Positions 21,927 through 32,179 of a DNA stretch of 64,000 bases are shown here, piece by piece. This DNA comes from Vanessa cardui. Its lineage: Eukaryota; Arthropoda; Insecta; Lepidoptera; Nymphalidae. The notes below the pieces were generated by a model. It saw nothing but the letters and a program-made list of their open reading frames with translations. It was not told the origin of the DNA and did no database searches. The stretch covers positions 10,808,001-10,872,000 of the forward strand of contig NC_061153.1 in the NCBI RefSeq assembly GCF_905220365.1. The letters are read 5' to 3'. A program made the translations under genes and the position numbers. Numbering within the stretch: the first letter of the stretch is position 1; each line of letters opens with the position of its first letter.

Positions 21927-21954
21927 CCACTTCTGATGTAAGGATCAGAAGTGG
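21927..21954. promoter_or_regulatory. palindrome across the LTR/primer-binding-site junction
   Basis: CCACTTCTGA (21927-21936) pairs perfectly with TCAGAAGTGG (21945-21954). The 8-nt loop and right arm lie in the 5' LTR and the left arm in the leader where the primer-binding site should be. The 3' LTR copy lacks the left arm. Confidence 0.6.
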
Positions 21955-22243
21955 TTAAAGATTAAAAAAAATAACAAATATGACAAACACTATATTTCTA
22001 TTTCTTACAATTTATTTTAAGGAAACAAAATGTCAATCAACACTTTAACAAAAACACACAGCAATTCGATAATAGAAATAAACGTAAACAAGAGAGTAAT
22101 TGAAGGGCTCACGTGACCAGCGTTCCGACCTCTCGGACTGTCGACAAGGAAATGTTCCTACAAACATCTGTTACCGCTCTTTTATAAGATTCGGGTAGCA
22201 GCAAAAAAATTGTTTGTCCAATTTTATAGAAGCTTAGCTTATA
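21937..22243 (-). repeat. Gypsy 5' LTR
   Basis: Same sequence as 16115-16419, with TGTAAGGATCAG at the inner edge and GCTTATA at the outer edge, followed by the GTAC duplication. It should carry the element promoter. No clear TATA element was assigned. Confidence 0.92.
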
Positions 22244-22599
22244 GTACTTAATTATTTTAAAAGGGAATTATATTAAAAGCTTTTATTTTACGGAGACGAC
22301 TTGATACACTGTGCTGCCGCCAACGGTCGGTCTATACCTAAAAAGTTATTTGGAACATCGTGTTAACGCTTTACTATTATTATTCCTTTCTCTTTCTTTT
22401 ATTATTTTTCTTCCGGCTGGTATTCGAAACCGAGAGGACGTGTCGCTGGTGCTTGTTCGATTTATTTTGTTTAAATTTATTTTGATGTGAGCCCCGGACT
22501 TCGCCCGCTAGGTGTTGAAGTCGTCTTCAATTGGCTTGGCTGTTTGCTGGAGCCCCGAATTGTAAGAAAAATTTAAATTAACAATTGTGTCGGTGCGGT

Positions 22600-22690
22600 C
22601 GGGGTTTGAACCAGGGATCGCTGAGCTTGGGGCGGGCGTTATTGCCGCTACACCACTGGCGCAAGTTCGATTCGAATAAAATTTTCTAAC
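22600..22690 (-). other. tRNA-like (SINE-head-like) sequence
   Basis: On the minus strand TGGTGTAGCGGCAATAACGCC (A-box-like) is followed by CTGGTTCAAACCCCGAC (B-box-like). It is probably part of a SINE or of the LINE leader upstream of the ORF1 at 22789. The remainder of 22248-22788 shows no coding frame. Confidence 0.4.
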
Positions 22691-22788
22691 ATTATCTACG
22701 ATGTTTACTGAACTACACTCATTCGCAACGCCTGTTATTTCTAACAAGGCAAAAAGTAGAATTACTTTACAGCTATTTATTCATCACC

Positions 22789-23180
22789 ATGCCACTTAAA
22801 CGTACACCGCCCACAACTCCTACAGGCCTGAACATAACCAGCTTGAGTCAGAGTTTGTATTCGGCTCCAGGACTTGCTGGGTCCGCGCCGAACTTAAGTA
22901 CAATAGATATAAATATAAGAAAGCGTAAGAGAGATGGCGTTTCGAGTGTGAGTGTATTTATGGAAGAAATTCGTGGTCTACTTGACGAATCAAATCGGGA
23001 AAATAGTAGTAAGTTTTCTACACTCGAGTCAAAGCTGGAGGAATTGATTATTCAAAACAATAGTATTATGTCTACGACTGAGTTTGTGTCAAAAAAATAC
23101 GACGACCTTAAAATGAAAAACCACGCTGACTTGAAACAACATCGAGTTGAACTGAACTTTATTGAGAGAAGTATCAGCAG
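22789..23180 (+). pseudogene. LINE ORF1 N-terminal part
   Basis: The ATG at 22789 opens PLKRTPPTTPTGLN, then NIRKRKRDGVSSV and a predicted coiled coil (LESKLEELIIQNNS). It resembles the ORF1 at 30282 (LRKRKEPDS followed by a coiled coil). Coding similarity ends near 23180, where Copia sequence takes over. The chance continuation stops at 23259. Confidence 0.62.
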
Positions 23181-25398
23181 AGTTGTACAATGTATGCCAC
23201 TAGATGGCGCTACGAGTATTTTGATACAGCATAATACTCCCCCTTATCAAAATAATTAAATAAACTAATAACACTAAATTATTACATGGGAATTTAACAT
23301 GTGTTTTTTTTTTTTGAATGTTAAGTACTTTGTATGCCCAACTCATTCAATAGGTAACTATGCTTTACGCTATTTAAGCCCTTGGTTAGTAAATCAGCTG
23401 ACATCTTTGCAGTCTTCAAATACATTAGCTTTACAACATTATTATTGACACAATCACGACAGAAATGAAAGCGTATATCGATGTGTTTAGTACGATTATG
23501 AAACAGATTATTTTCAGACAGTTTTAGAGCACCTTGATTATCATTAAACACATCGATAGTGTACAGTTTATCAGTTATTTCATGCAATAAGCTGCGCAAA
23601 TACATTGCTTCTTTACACGCTTCCGTAATACCCATGTATTCGGCTTCGGTACTAGATAACGCAACATTTTTTTGTTTTTTTGATGCCCAAGAGACAACAC
23701 TACCAGATAAAGTAAAGCAAAACCCTGTATATGATTTCCTATCAATAAAATTATTTCCCCAATCAGCATCAACAAATCCTTTTAATTTTGGATTTCCATT
23801 CCTTGTATATTTGATATATACAAGGAATACCCATATTTTTTGGTCTTCTTTAGATATTTTAAAATCCTTTTAGCATAGGACCAGTGTTCTGAATTGTAAC
23901 AATTGTTAAACTGGCTTAAGAAACCAACTGAAATACTGAAAAGGCTATGTCTGATCTACTTAGTACTGCTAGATACATAAGGCTACCTACAAGTTGTTGA
24001 TATGGTAGTTGTAAATCACAAGATTGGCCTTTATCCAAATTTAATTTGGGTTCTATTGGAGTGGCAGTTGTTTTACTGTCTGTCATATTAAATTTCTTTA
24101 ACAATTGATTTATATAACTTTCCTGACTCAATAACTCCATTAGCTTTATCCACATTTACACTCATTCCTAAACACTGCTTAATTTCTCCTAAGTATTTTA
24201 GTTTGAAATGTGAGGCCAAAACATTTTTCAATTTACTAGTTTCATCGACACTATTTGAAAAGATGAAAAAATCATCGACATATAAAGTTACAATTGTTTT
24301 AAAATTATTATTATTCTTGATATACAAACAAGGTTCAACTTTAGACACTTTGTAACCCATATCAATAAGACATCTATCTACTTTTTTGTACCAGGCCCTT
24401 GAAGACTGTTTTAGACCATATATGGCCTTTTTCAACTTTAAAACCTTATGGTCATTTTCAGAGGACGAAAAAATGTGTGGTTTCTCCATATATATATTTT
24501 CTTCAAGGTCCCCGTTCAGAAAAGCAGTTGTTACATCTAAATGTGTAATATCAAGATTCAACTGAACAGCCAACGCAAATAAAAGTCTCAGAGTTGTGTG
24601 TCTTACCACGGGTGAGAATGTCTCTCGAAAGTCCACACCTTCCTTTTGCATGAAACCTTTGGCTACCAGTCTAGCACGGAAACGAACGTTGTTTTCACTA
24701 TCATATATTTTTTTTAATACCCACTTACACTTCACTATATTACACTCGGGTGGAGCATCAATTAACTCCCAAGCACTATTATCTTCAAAAGACTGAATTT
24801 CCTCTTCTACTGCCTTCAGCCACTGTTCTCTTTCAGGACCTTTTAGTGCTTCTTCTAGAGTTAAGCCATTTGCATCACCAAGCCCTTCTTCACTAACACA
24901 AATATTGGAGAATCCATATCTCTCTGGCTTTTTCTTTTCCCTTACAGGTTTAGGGCTAGGTGAAAGAGATATTTCTGCGGTATCTTCATATTCACTATCA
25001 CTTGGTACATAAGTTTTATCAAAACACTCATTTGAAGTGAATGTTTCATCTAATTCAGAATCACAATGATCTTCGGAGTCCGATACAACCTTCTCTGCAT
25101 TCACAGGAACAGTAACTTCGTTTTTCTCATGTTCCATAATTATGACATCTCTGCTCGTTGTTATTGTTTTTGTGACTGGATTGTAGACTCTATACCCTTT
25201 AACATTTTCTAGGTATCCAACTAAAATGTGTTCTATGGACTTCTTATCCCATTTTTGTCTTTTCTCTTTTGGTATGTGTACCATTACTTTACTACCAAAA
25301 ATCCTTAAGTGATTTATCTCGGGCTTACTTCCTGTCCATATCTCATAAGGTGTTTTTCCATCTAAACCAGAAGCTATAATGCGTGTGTATAATGCTGT
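23180..25398 (-). pseudogene. Ty1/Copia pol remnant
   Basis: Minus strand, truncated at its 5' side. The frame 25284-24088 holds the end of integrase (WDKKSIEHILVGY) and most of RT: WVLKKIYDSENNV, ARLVAKGFMQKEGVDFRETFSPVV, DVTTAFLNGDLEENIYM, KLKKAIYGLKQSSRAWY and catalytic LYVDD. A frameshift moves to 24155-23916 (GSLMYLAVLSRSDIAF). Further frames at 23775-23321 give RNase H (NDNQGALKLSENNLFHNRTKH and ADLLTKGLN). After the stop a purine tract AAGGGGGAG (about 23240) and a short LTR remnant follow, which runs into the LINE ORF1. The 5' side is cut at 25398 by a Penelope terminus. Confidence 0.88.
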
Positions 25399-25505
25399 CT
25401 ACCCGTGACCACGAACACTGCAAAGTGCTCGAAACGTCGGGAGGTTTAAAAATAATTAATATACGCGATTCATCCGTTATAATTAGTTTTATTTAAATCT
25501 TTACG
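25399..25505 (+). mobile_element. Penelope-like element terminus, solo
   Basis: CTGTCTACCCGTGACCACG, then GCTCGAAACGTCGGG and a TTAATATACGCGATTCATCCG segment form the reverse complement of the terminus at 49676-49790. It separates the Copia remnant from the following hAT-like piece. Confidence 0.78.
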
Positions 25506-25714
25506 ACTACTTTGAAGTGACCCTAAAAACAATTTAGACCTACTGAACGCAATGGCAGATATTTAACATCTTCTATTTGGTACAGGGTGTTAGCTAATTG
25601 CAAAAGGGTTGAAAACATTTTGGCTTATAATTTCTAAGACAAAAAATACAATTTTTTGTGCGTGCTGCAACATTTTCCAGTAATCGTCTTCTACCGCCAC
25701 ATCTGCGTTGCGTC

Positions 25715-25995
25715 CTACAAGGTTCATTAATTTGAAAAAACTTTCAGAGAGATTAACCAAACACGAGGCAACTCAAATGCACAAAGAGTGTATGATCAAG
25801 TGGAAAACACGGGTACAACAAATTAAATAATGCCAGGGTATTGATCGAGACATTGAGAGAGTAGTAATTCACTCAGAGAAAGCAAAATGGAGACAGATCC
25901 TGCGTATTGTTGGTATGCGTATGGATGCTGTATCGTATCTATCCACAAACCGCCTTTCTTTTTGTGGATATCACGAAACTCCTAGCAATCTCATC
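25715..25995 (+). pseudogene. hAT-type transposase fragment (N-terminal region)
   Basis: Translates as ERLTKHEATQMHKECMIKWK, a stop, then HSEKAKWRQILRIVGM and NRLSFCGYHETPSN. This matches the region between the TTF-type zinc finger and the catalytic domain of hAT/ZMYM-like transposases (HE..TH...W, W..IL.R, L.FRG..E). One internal stop. No termini found. Sequence 25996-26285 is unassigned. Confidence 0.55.
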
Positions 25996-26285
25996 ACACT
26001 ATCCTCAGACTAGTCAAGGTAAATTCCTGAACTTAATTTCCCTGCTCGCCAAACATAATTCAACTCTTTAAGTTTCAATTAGAACACTTAATAAAGGGAC
26101 AAGTATCATATTTATAAAAGACAATTCGGAATGAAATAAATGACATAATATTATATTATTTATTTTTGCTTTATTAAGGCACAAACAGTCACAATACACT
26201 TAAATTATAAATAAAATTACAAAAACATACACCAATGAAGCTGCCACAAATAAAAAAAAAAAACAAACAAATACAATAGTTATAT

Positions 26286-26872
26286 AAATAAAATTTTAAC
26301 AAAAAGAAAAACCGACTTCAAACAAAACACTATTATAAAACAAATAAAAATGTACTAAAAAGTAATAAAAATAATTGCATATTTAACATATTTTTGAGAG
26401 TCCTCCTAGGTAAAATGAAATGAAAAATATTAGACTACTTAAAAGTCGATTTACGATTATATAACGTAGTTATAGTTATTGTTATATTTGGAGCCGGTGT
26501 CAGCCACGGGTACACGCTTCAACAATCAAAAGAAAGAAGCGATACGAGCCTCTTGATTGACCCAGTATAATATCGTATAAAAGGTAATTTGTAAGAAACA
26601 TATTTCTTAAAGTATTCTCGTATTGTTTATTGATAGATATAGTGTAGGTTGACTGACACCGACTCCAAATATAGCAATAATTATAACTACATTATATAAT
26701 CGTAAATCGACTTTTAAGTAGTCTAATATTTTTCATTTCATTTTACCTAGGAGGACTCTCAAAAATATGTTAAATATGCAATTATTTTTATTACTTTTTA
26801 GTACATTTTTATTTGTTTTATAATAGTGTTTTGTTTGAAGTCGGTTTTTCTTTTTGTTAAAATTTTATTTAT
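26286..26872. repeat. large fold-back (inverted repeat), arms about 220 bp
   Basis: The left arm 26286-26503 and right arm 26652-26872 are reverse complements with few mismatches: AAAACCGACTTCAAAC versus GTTTGAAGTCGGTTTT at the outside, and GGAGCCGGTGTCAG versus CTGACACCGACTCC at the inside. The loop is about 148 bp. The outer end equals the terminal segment of the intron-1 repeat. Confidence 0.85.
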
Positions 26873-27919
26873 TTTTTGATTTTAAGTGAAGCTGATGTAG
26901 ACTAACATTTTTTTTAATATGGATAGATTAAGCGTGCGCTTATATAAATCAGAAACTACTTCGGGGACAATTTCAAAAGAAACTTTCGAATAAAGCAAAA
27001 ATAGATTTTCGAAAATGCGGCTTTAATACGTCATGCGGCATAAACTACAAGGTACCACTCTCGAATGAGCTGTAATCGACCTCAGTAAAAAAAAATTTGC
27101 AAAAGAGCTATTCGTATGCTATGTCGTACATCATATGACATCACATCATATACACAAAATTTGATTAAAGACAGTAAGAAATTCTGCCCCAAATCGCACC
27201 CTAACTGTAAGCCGTTTAGGAGTTCCGTCAATATATAGTATAAAACAAAGACGCTTTCTCTGTCCCTATATCTTTAAAACTACGCAACGGATTTTGATGC
27301 GGTTTTTTTTAATAGATAGTGTGATTCAAGGGGAAGGTTTGTATATATAATAAATGAACAATATAGTAAAGAAACACTGTCAATTTTAGAAGTTTGCAAT
27401 GTGATGTCGTAAATAAACAAATTCTTTAGTATATTTAGTATCAGTTTTGCACCCGTGAGAAGTCGGGGCGGGTCGCTAGTTGATTATAATATTCGATTAT
27501 GACAATTACATGAACATAACCACGTTCCGGAAGATGATTTAAATATCCAAGTAACCCATAAATAAAAGATTCGACCGAGTATTGCTAACGTGCTCCTCAG
27601 AACTGTTCCGTTCCCTCCCGTTCCCTTAATTTGTCATGGATCCTGTGCTCAGAACCTTACCAAACTTTCACCAAACTACCCTTAAAGTATGTCCTTTATA
27701 ATTTTAAAAGAATAATCAAAATTGTGCAAACCAATTTTGAGTTATTCACCTATTTATCGCGCACATACACAATGCAAATTTAAGACTTATGTCGTTTTCA
27801 TACGGATACCATCATCGGAAAAAAATAAAAAAAAAATGGGACCCCACGGGAAGCACTACCTTTCAAACAAAAAAAAAATTATCAAAATCGGTCCACCCAG
27901 TAAAAAGTTATGAGGTAAC

Positions 27920-27958
<39 letters not shown>

Positions 27959-27994
27959 GACGAATTGATAACCTCCTCCTTTTTGAAGTCGGTT
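26873..27994 (-). repeat. lepidopteran interspersed repeat, copy B (inverted relative to copy A)
   Basis: The reverse complement follows copy A (4558-5640) in order: the CGGGGCGGGTCGCTAG segment near 27463, the CAACGGATTTTGATGCGG segment near 27285, the long A tract near 27930, and the CCTCCTCCTTTTTGAAGTCGG end at 27973-27993. It has the same terminal inverted AACCGACTTC. The fold-back is attached to its other end. Confidence 0.75.
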
Positions 27995-28059
27995 GAAAAA
28001 TCAACGAACGTCGCATTGTTATCTTACTTACGAAAAAGAAATACATATTAAGTAATGAA

Positions 28060-28757
28060 CTAGGAAAATTTATTTTTGGGTTTTAAACAACATTTTTTTT
28101 AATAACTGTAAGAAAAAATTAAAAATATCAATATGACTAAAATTTTCATTATATTTTACGCAAACTCTATTGATAAATGAGTTTTGAGCGTAATATGTTT
28201 TAACGTTAGGAATATAAAATAATGGAGCAATTCTTCGGGTGGCTATTTTTCGTTGATATTAATTTTGCTTGTAAGGTAAATTGTGTCAATTCTATTGTTT
28301 AAAATCTTAAATAAAAATATTTGGTCACGGAAATCACGTCGACTTTGTAGAGTATTTTATAAGTTAATATTACATTGAGGAAACCGGCTTTTTATATAAT
28401 TGTTTCACTTGTTTTGTAACTTTTCTAAACTGTCTATACGAATTTGGTGATATGGATTCCACACAGTAGATGAGTATTCCAGAAAAAGTCGAATCAAAGA
28501 GTGAAACAATAATAAAATTGTTTTAGGTTTTTTAAATTCTTTACTTGCTCTAAGAATAAATCCCAATAAACGACAAGACCTAGAAACAATATCATCCATG
28601 TGTTTATTGAATATTAATTTAGAGTCAATAGTAATTCCCAAATCTCGTATATCCAAAACTCTGTTAATCGGGGTTTTATTTAACTGATAATTATAAATGA
28701 TGGGGTTTATTTTGCGTGAAAACGTTATAATGTTACATTTCTTTATGTTATATATAT

Positions 28758-28801
<44 letters not shown>

Positions 28802-29873
28802 GCATATAAAAGGATGTTTGAATTCTTGAAATTATTAATAAGATCGTTTATAAAAATATTAAAAAAGAGAGGTCCTAAATATGAGCCTTGTGGATCTCCT
28901 GATGTTACTGGTACAAACGATGAACAGAAACCTTTAATCGTTACTGCTTGACTTCTTTCACGCAAATAATATTCAACCCATCTAAGAAGGCTACCATGTA
29001 CACCGAATCTTGCTAATTTACTCAACAATATTTTATGATTTATTTTATCAAATGCCTTCGAAAAGTCTTTGTACACTGCATCTACCTGAAACCCTGATTC
29101 CATTGCCCTAATAATTTTATCAGTAAATTCGTTTAAATTAATTTCCGTCGACTTTTTTTTCATAAAACCATGTTCTTTTGTAACTATATGATGACAATTT
29201 TTTTCATAACAGAAATCTTATATATTTTTTTGAAATAGCTTAGGAATCGTTGATAGTTTAGAAATGGGCCTGTAATTTTTAATGTCGTACTTATCTCCAG
29301 ATTTCAGTATAGATACAATAAAAGATTGTTTCCATATTTTAGGCATAGTTCCTGACGAAAAAGACAATTTGAATAAAACAGAAAGCCCTGTACTAATATC
29401 AAAGCAGCATTTCTTTAGAAAAATGGGTGGTATCCCGTCAGGCCCGGTTCCCTTAGTTATATTCAAATTCTTAAAATAGAGAAATATCTACAGAATTAAT
29501 GCTAAATACATTTTCATCGTAACCATCTAGTTCAGATGAGCGATTATTTAAATTTGATTCATAAGCCGAATGAAAATATAAATTGAACAAATCACATATT
29601 TTATAACCAACTGAAGTTGAGGTACCATTAAGAAACATGGTACTTGGAATTATATAATTATATTATATTTCTTTTAGAATTTACATATTTCCAAAAATAC
29701 CTATTATTTTACGTATATTTTATATTACGTAGATAAACACTCATCTTGGATACGTTTTTGTTTTTTTCTTAGTAAGGAAAATGTATCGTAATCAGAAGTG
29801 GCACCATATTTCTTCCATTTCTTGTGGTATTTTAATTTCTCATTAACAATTTTAATTAGGGGCTTAGAGTATC
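28060..29873 (-). pseudogene. LINE-E ORF2, reverse transcriptase part
   Basis: From 29873 leftward: linker GYSKPLIKIVNEKLKYHKKW and DYDTFSLLRKKQKRI; then RT with GTGPDGIPPIFLKKC, KNYRPISKLSTI, YKDFSKAFDKINH and GDPQGSYLGPLFFNIFIND; then a C-terminal part with YSSTVWNPYHQI. The catalytic FADD segment is missing and replaced by an AT microsatellite (28748-28798). Degenerate C-terminal sequence (RRDFRDQIFLFKILNNRID) continues to about 28060. Its N-terminal continuation is at 41340-41558. Confidence 0.85.
28748..28798. repeat. (AT)n microsatellite inside the LINE-E RT
   Basis: About 50 bp of AT repeat, read through as Tyr-Ile codons by the remaining RT frame, exactly where the catalytic Asp-Asp segment belongs (between SNILLYA and ITFSRKINP). 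Confidence 0.92.
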
Positions 29874-30281
29874 CCTAGTGCATTTACGTCAGCTATTTCG
29901 CTCTTTGGAGCGCGCAATGAGTAGACGCGTCGAAGTTTTTAAATTAAATAAATAATTTAGTTACAAGTGAAATTGAATCCTCAAAGTACGAACATAAATT
30001 TCATTCTTATTTGTCGCAAATTGTGAGTCTTTACGTCATTTCTTTATCGCACTGTGCTAGACATTCAACGCAAGCGCAAGAAACAAGTGCCCCTGCCCCT
30101 TCATACTCGTGGTGTGAAAGAGACGGGCTCCAATAATTCATCCTGCTCAGCGCCAACCGTTCGCAAAGATAAGGCGAGTACCAGATTTTTTACGACGTCA
30201 CATCTATTAAGGCGGGCTTACATAGCGGTAAAATACATGTTTATTTTTTTTTTCTGCCAAACATTATTTTGAACACACGAA

Positions 30282-30785
30282 ATGAGTTTTTTACAATCAT
30301 CTGCTGAATTAACAATACGAAGTGGATCCCAACCCGATCTCTCCAAACCACGTATGGATGAACCTGAGTTATCTCGAGTCACACTTCGGAAGAGAAAAGA
30401 ACCTGATTCAAATCATGAAGGCTTAAAAACTGATTTTACAAATTTCCGCAAAGAACTTATGGCTACACTTAATAGTTTTGTTCAGAAACAAACAACAATC
30501 ATGAATAAAATTTCGGAAGATGTATCAAGTATAAGGGACGAAATAGAAAAATTGCAAAAAACTACCAACGAACTTCTTTCGGAACAAACAATAATAAAAT
30601 CAGATATTGCTGACCTTAAACATGCGAACAACGCAACGAATACGAAGCTCATATACTTAGAAACTGATATCAACAATCTTAAGATTAACCCATCGGATCA
30701 GAAATCAGCAATAAATCTTAACTATGAAGATGTTGTTTCTGAGCTCCATGAAAGAGAAATAAGGAGTAAAAATATTATTAGGAGG
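30282..30785 (+). pseudogene. LINE-D ORF1, N-terminal part
   Basis: The ATG at 30282 opens SFLQSSAELTIRSGSQPDLS, then VTLRKRKEPDSN and a long coiled coil (RDEIEKLQKTTNELLSEQTI). It breaks off after ELHEREIRSKNII, where LINE-A is inserted. The C-terminal half continues at 38326 as IVIVGTPESTGS. Confidence 0.78.
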
Positions 30786-31610
30786 ATTATACTGGTAACA
30801 CTGCTCTGGGTGACATGTCAAATTTGAATTTCTTTTAAATATTTTAAATTATTTAGTTTTAAGTGTTTTAATTCCAATTAATAGTAGTAATTCTGTATTA
30901 CAATTCTTTAAAAAAGTGTCAATAGTGTTTGTGACGCATATACGCAACTAAATCGGAACAAAAGAAGAATCGAGTCGACTGTCATACTCTAACGGCCGCT
31001 TAACTTGAAATCTACGTAAACCCGGGGAGTATTTTGTTTTAAACTTTTATTTACTCTTTTTTACACGTTCTAAACCTAATTCGAACAAGGCTTACATGTT
31101 GTGGACAGCATCTGCCTTCTCCTTTGGCGTGATTACTGTCTCACTTTGCTTGACAATTTGTTGGAAGCAAGGTTGAAGATTTTAACATAGCCCTCAGATA
31201 GTTCTTCACAATATCTGTGCTGTGCATAGGACCCAGCTTATTTTGTAAGCTGTAATCCTTGTGTTCAGTACATACTAAGCTTATAATATTGTTTGATGTA
31301 GTTGACAAGTGAATAACTAAATACCTACATATTTATAAAAGTAAAATAATTAAAAATATTATATGTGATTAACCTACTGTACCTTTTGTAACTGGAATAT
31401 CATAGTATAAAATATTATATTATATTACTTAACTTTGGACAAATTCATTGCTATTACCTTAATTGATAGTATATAAGTAATCACATTTTGTTATATCACC
31501 TATTATTAAAATAATCAATCAGACATAGATTTGTACAATCCTGATTATATTAAATCTCTCTGCAATAGCATTTAAAAATACATATTTAAATTATTTTACA
31601 GTTAAACAAC

Positions 31611-32149
31611 ATGGAGTATACTATTATGACCCGGAAAACTTCAATAAAAGATATGGAAGCCAAATTCCAACTCACCCTTAAAGAATTAAAATCCTCTAAA
31701 GAGTTAAGCAGACAACTTCTTCAAGAGCGTGAGGACAGTGAAGAAGAGATCAAAAAATTGTTAATAAAAACACAGAACTCAAAAGTGAGCTAGCCAAGTT
31801 GAATGAACATTGCTTAGATGTTGTTAGCGAGCGGGACAATCTTCTTAAAATTGTGACCTCATTTAAAGAGTGTAGCGATGAACATGAAAGAGCTTTGAGT
31901 CGCATTTCAGAACTGGAAGTTAGTCTTTTAAATGCTCAAAAATCAGAGAAAGAATTAGAACAAATTAAAACAAGCCAGAAATGTTATGCGACTGAGAGTT
32001 TGTATAATGAATTAGTTACACATGACTCTGACTGTAACACCTCCTTGCAGGAGTCTAAAATTAATCATAAATATATGAACACACATAACAAATTAAAAAA
32101 ATACATAAAATTAAATAAATTTATTAATAAAACAAAATATACAAAATGA
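31611..32149 (+). pseudogene. LINE-A ORF1, coiled-coil part
   Basis: Two adjoining frames (31611-31793 and 31799-32149) encode a Glu/Lys-rich coiled coil: KDMEAKFQLTLKELKSSKEL, REDSEEEIKKLL, then RISELEVSLLNAQKSEKELE. A frame change lies near 31790. Coding character fades after about 32050, where LINE-B intervenes. Confidence 0.6.
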
Positions 32150-32179
32150 GAAAGAACCGCTCACATTTGATTAATAAAA

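Larger units (their letters stand above)
16115..22243 (-). mobile_element. Ty3/Gypsy LTR retrotransposon, nearly complete
   Basis: Two almost identical LTRs (16115-16419 and 21937-22243) enclose gag-protease and pol read on the minus strand. The 4-bp sequence GTAC flanks both ends (16111-16114 and 22244-22247), a target duplication. Order along the minus strand is: 5' LTR, RS-rich gag start, gag with two CCHC knuckles, protease, RT, RNase H, integrase, intron-like segment, pol tail, 3' LTR. There is no envelope frame. Near-identity of the LTRs points to a fairly recent insertion. Confidence 0.92.

Noticed and set aside
16115..22243. Envelope gene of an errantivirus-type Gypsy
   Set aside because: Between pol and the 3' LTR there is only the intron-like segment and the short pol tail. 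No signal peptide or transmembrane frame.
22600..22690. tRNA gene
   Set aside because: A- and B-box-like blocks are present, but the acceptor and anticodon stems do not fold. Treated as a SINE head.
30054..30272. 72-codon frame upstream of LINE-D ORF1
   Set aside because: Lies in the LINE leader and shows no recognisable domain.
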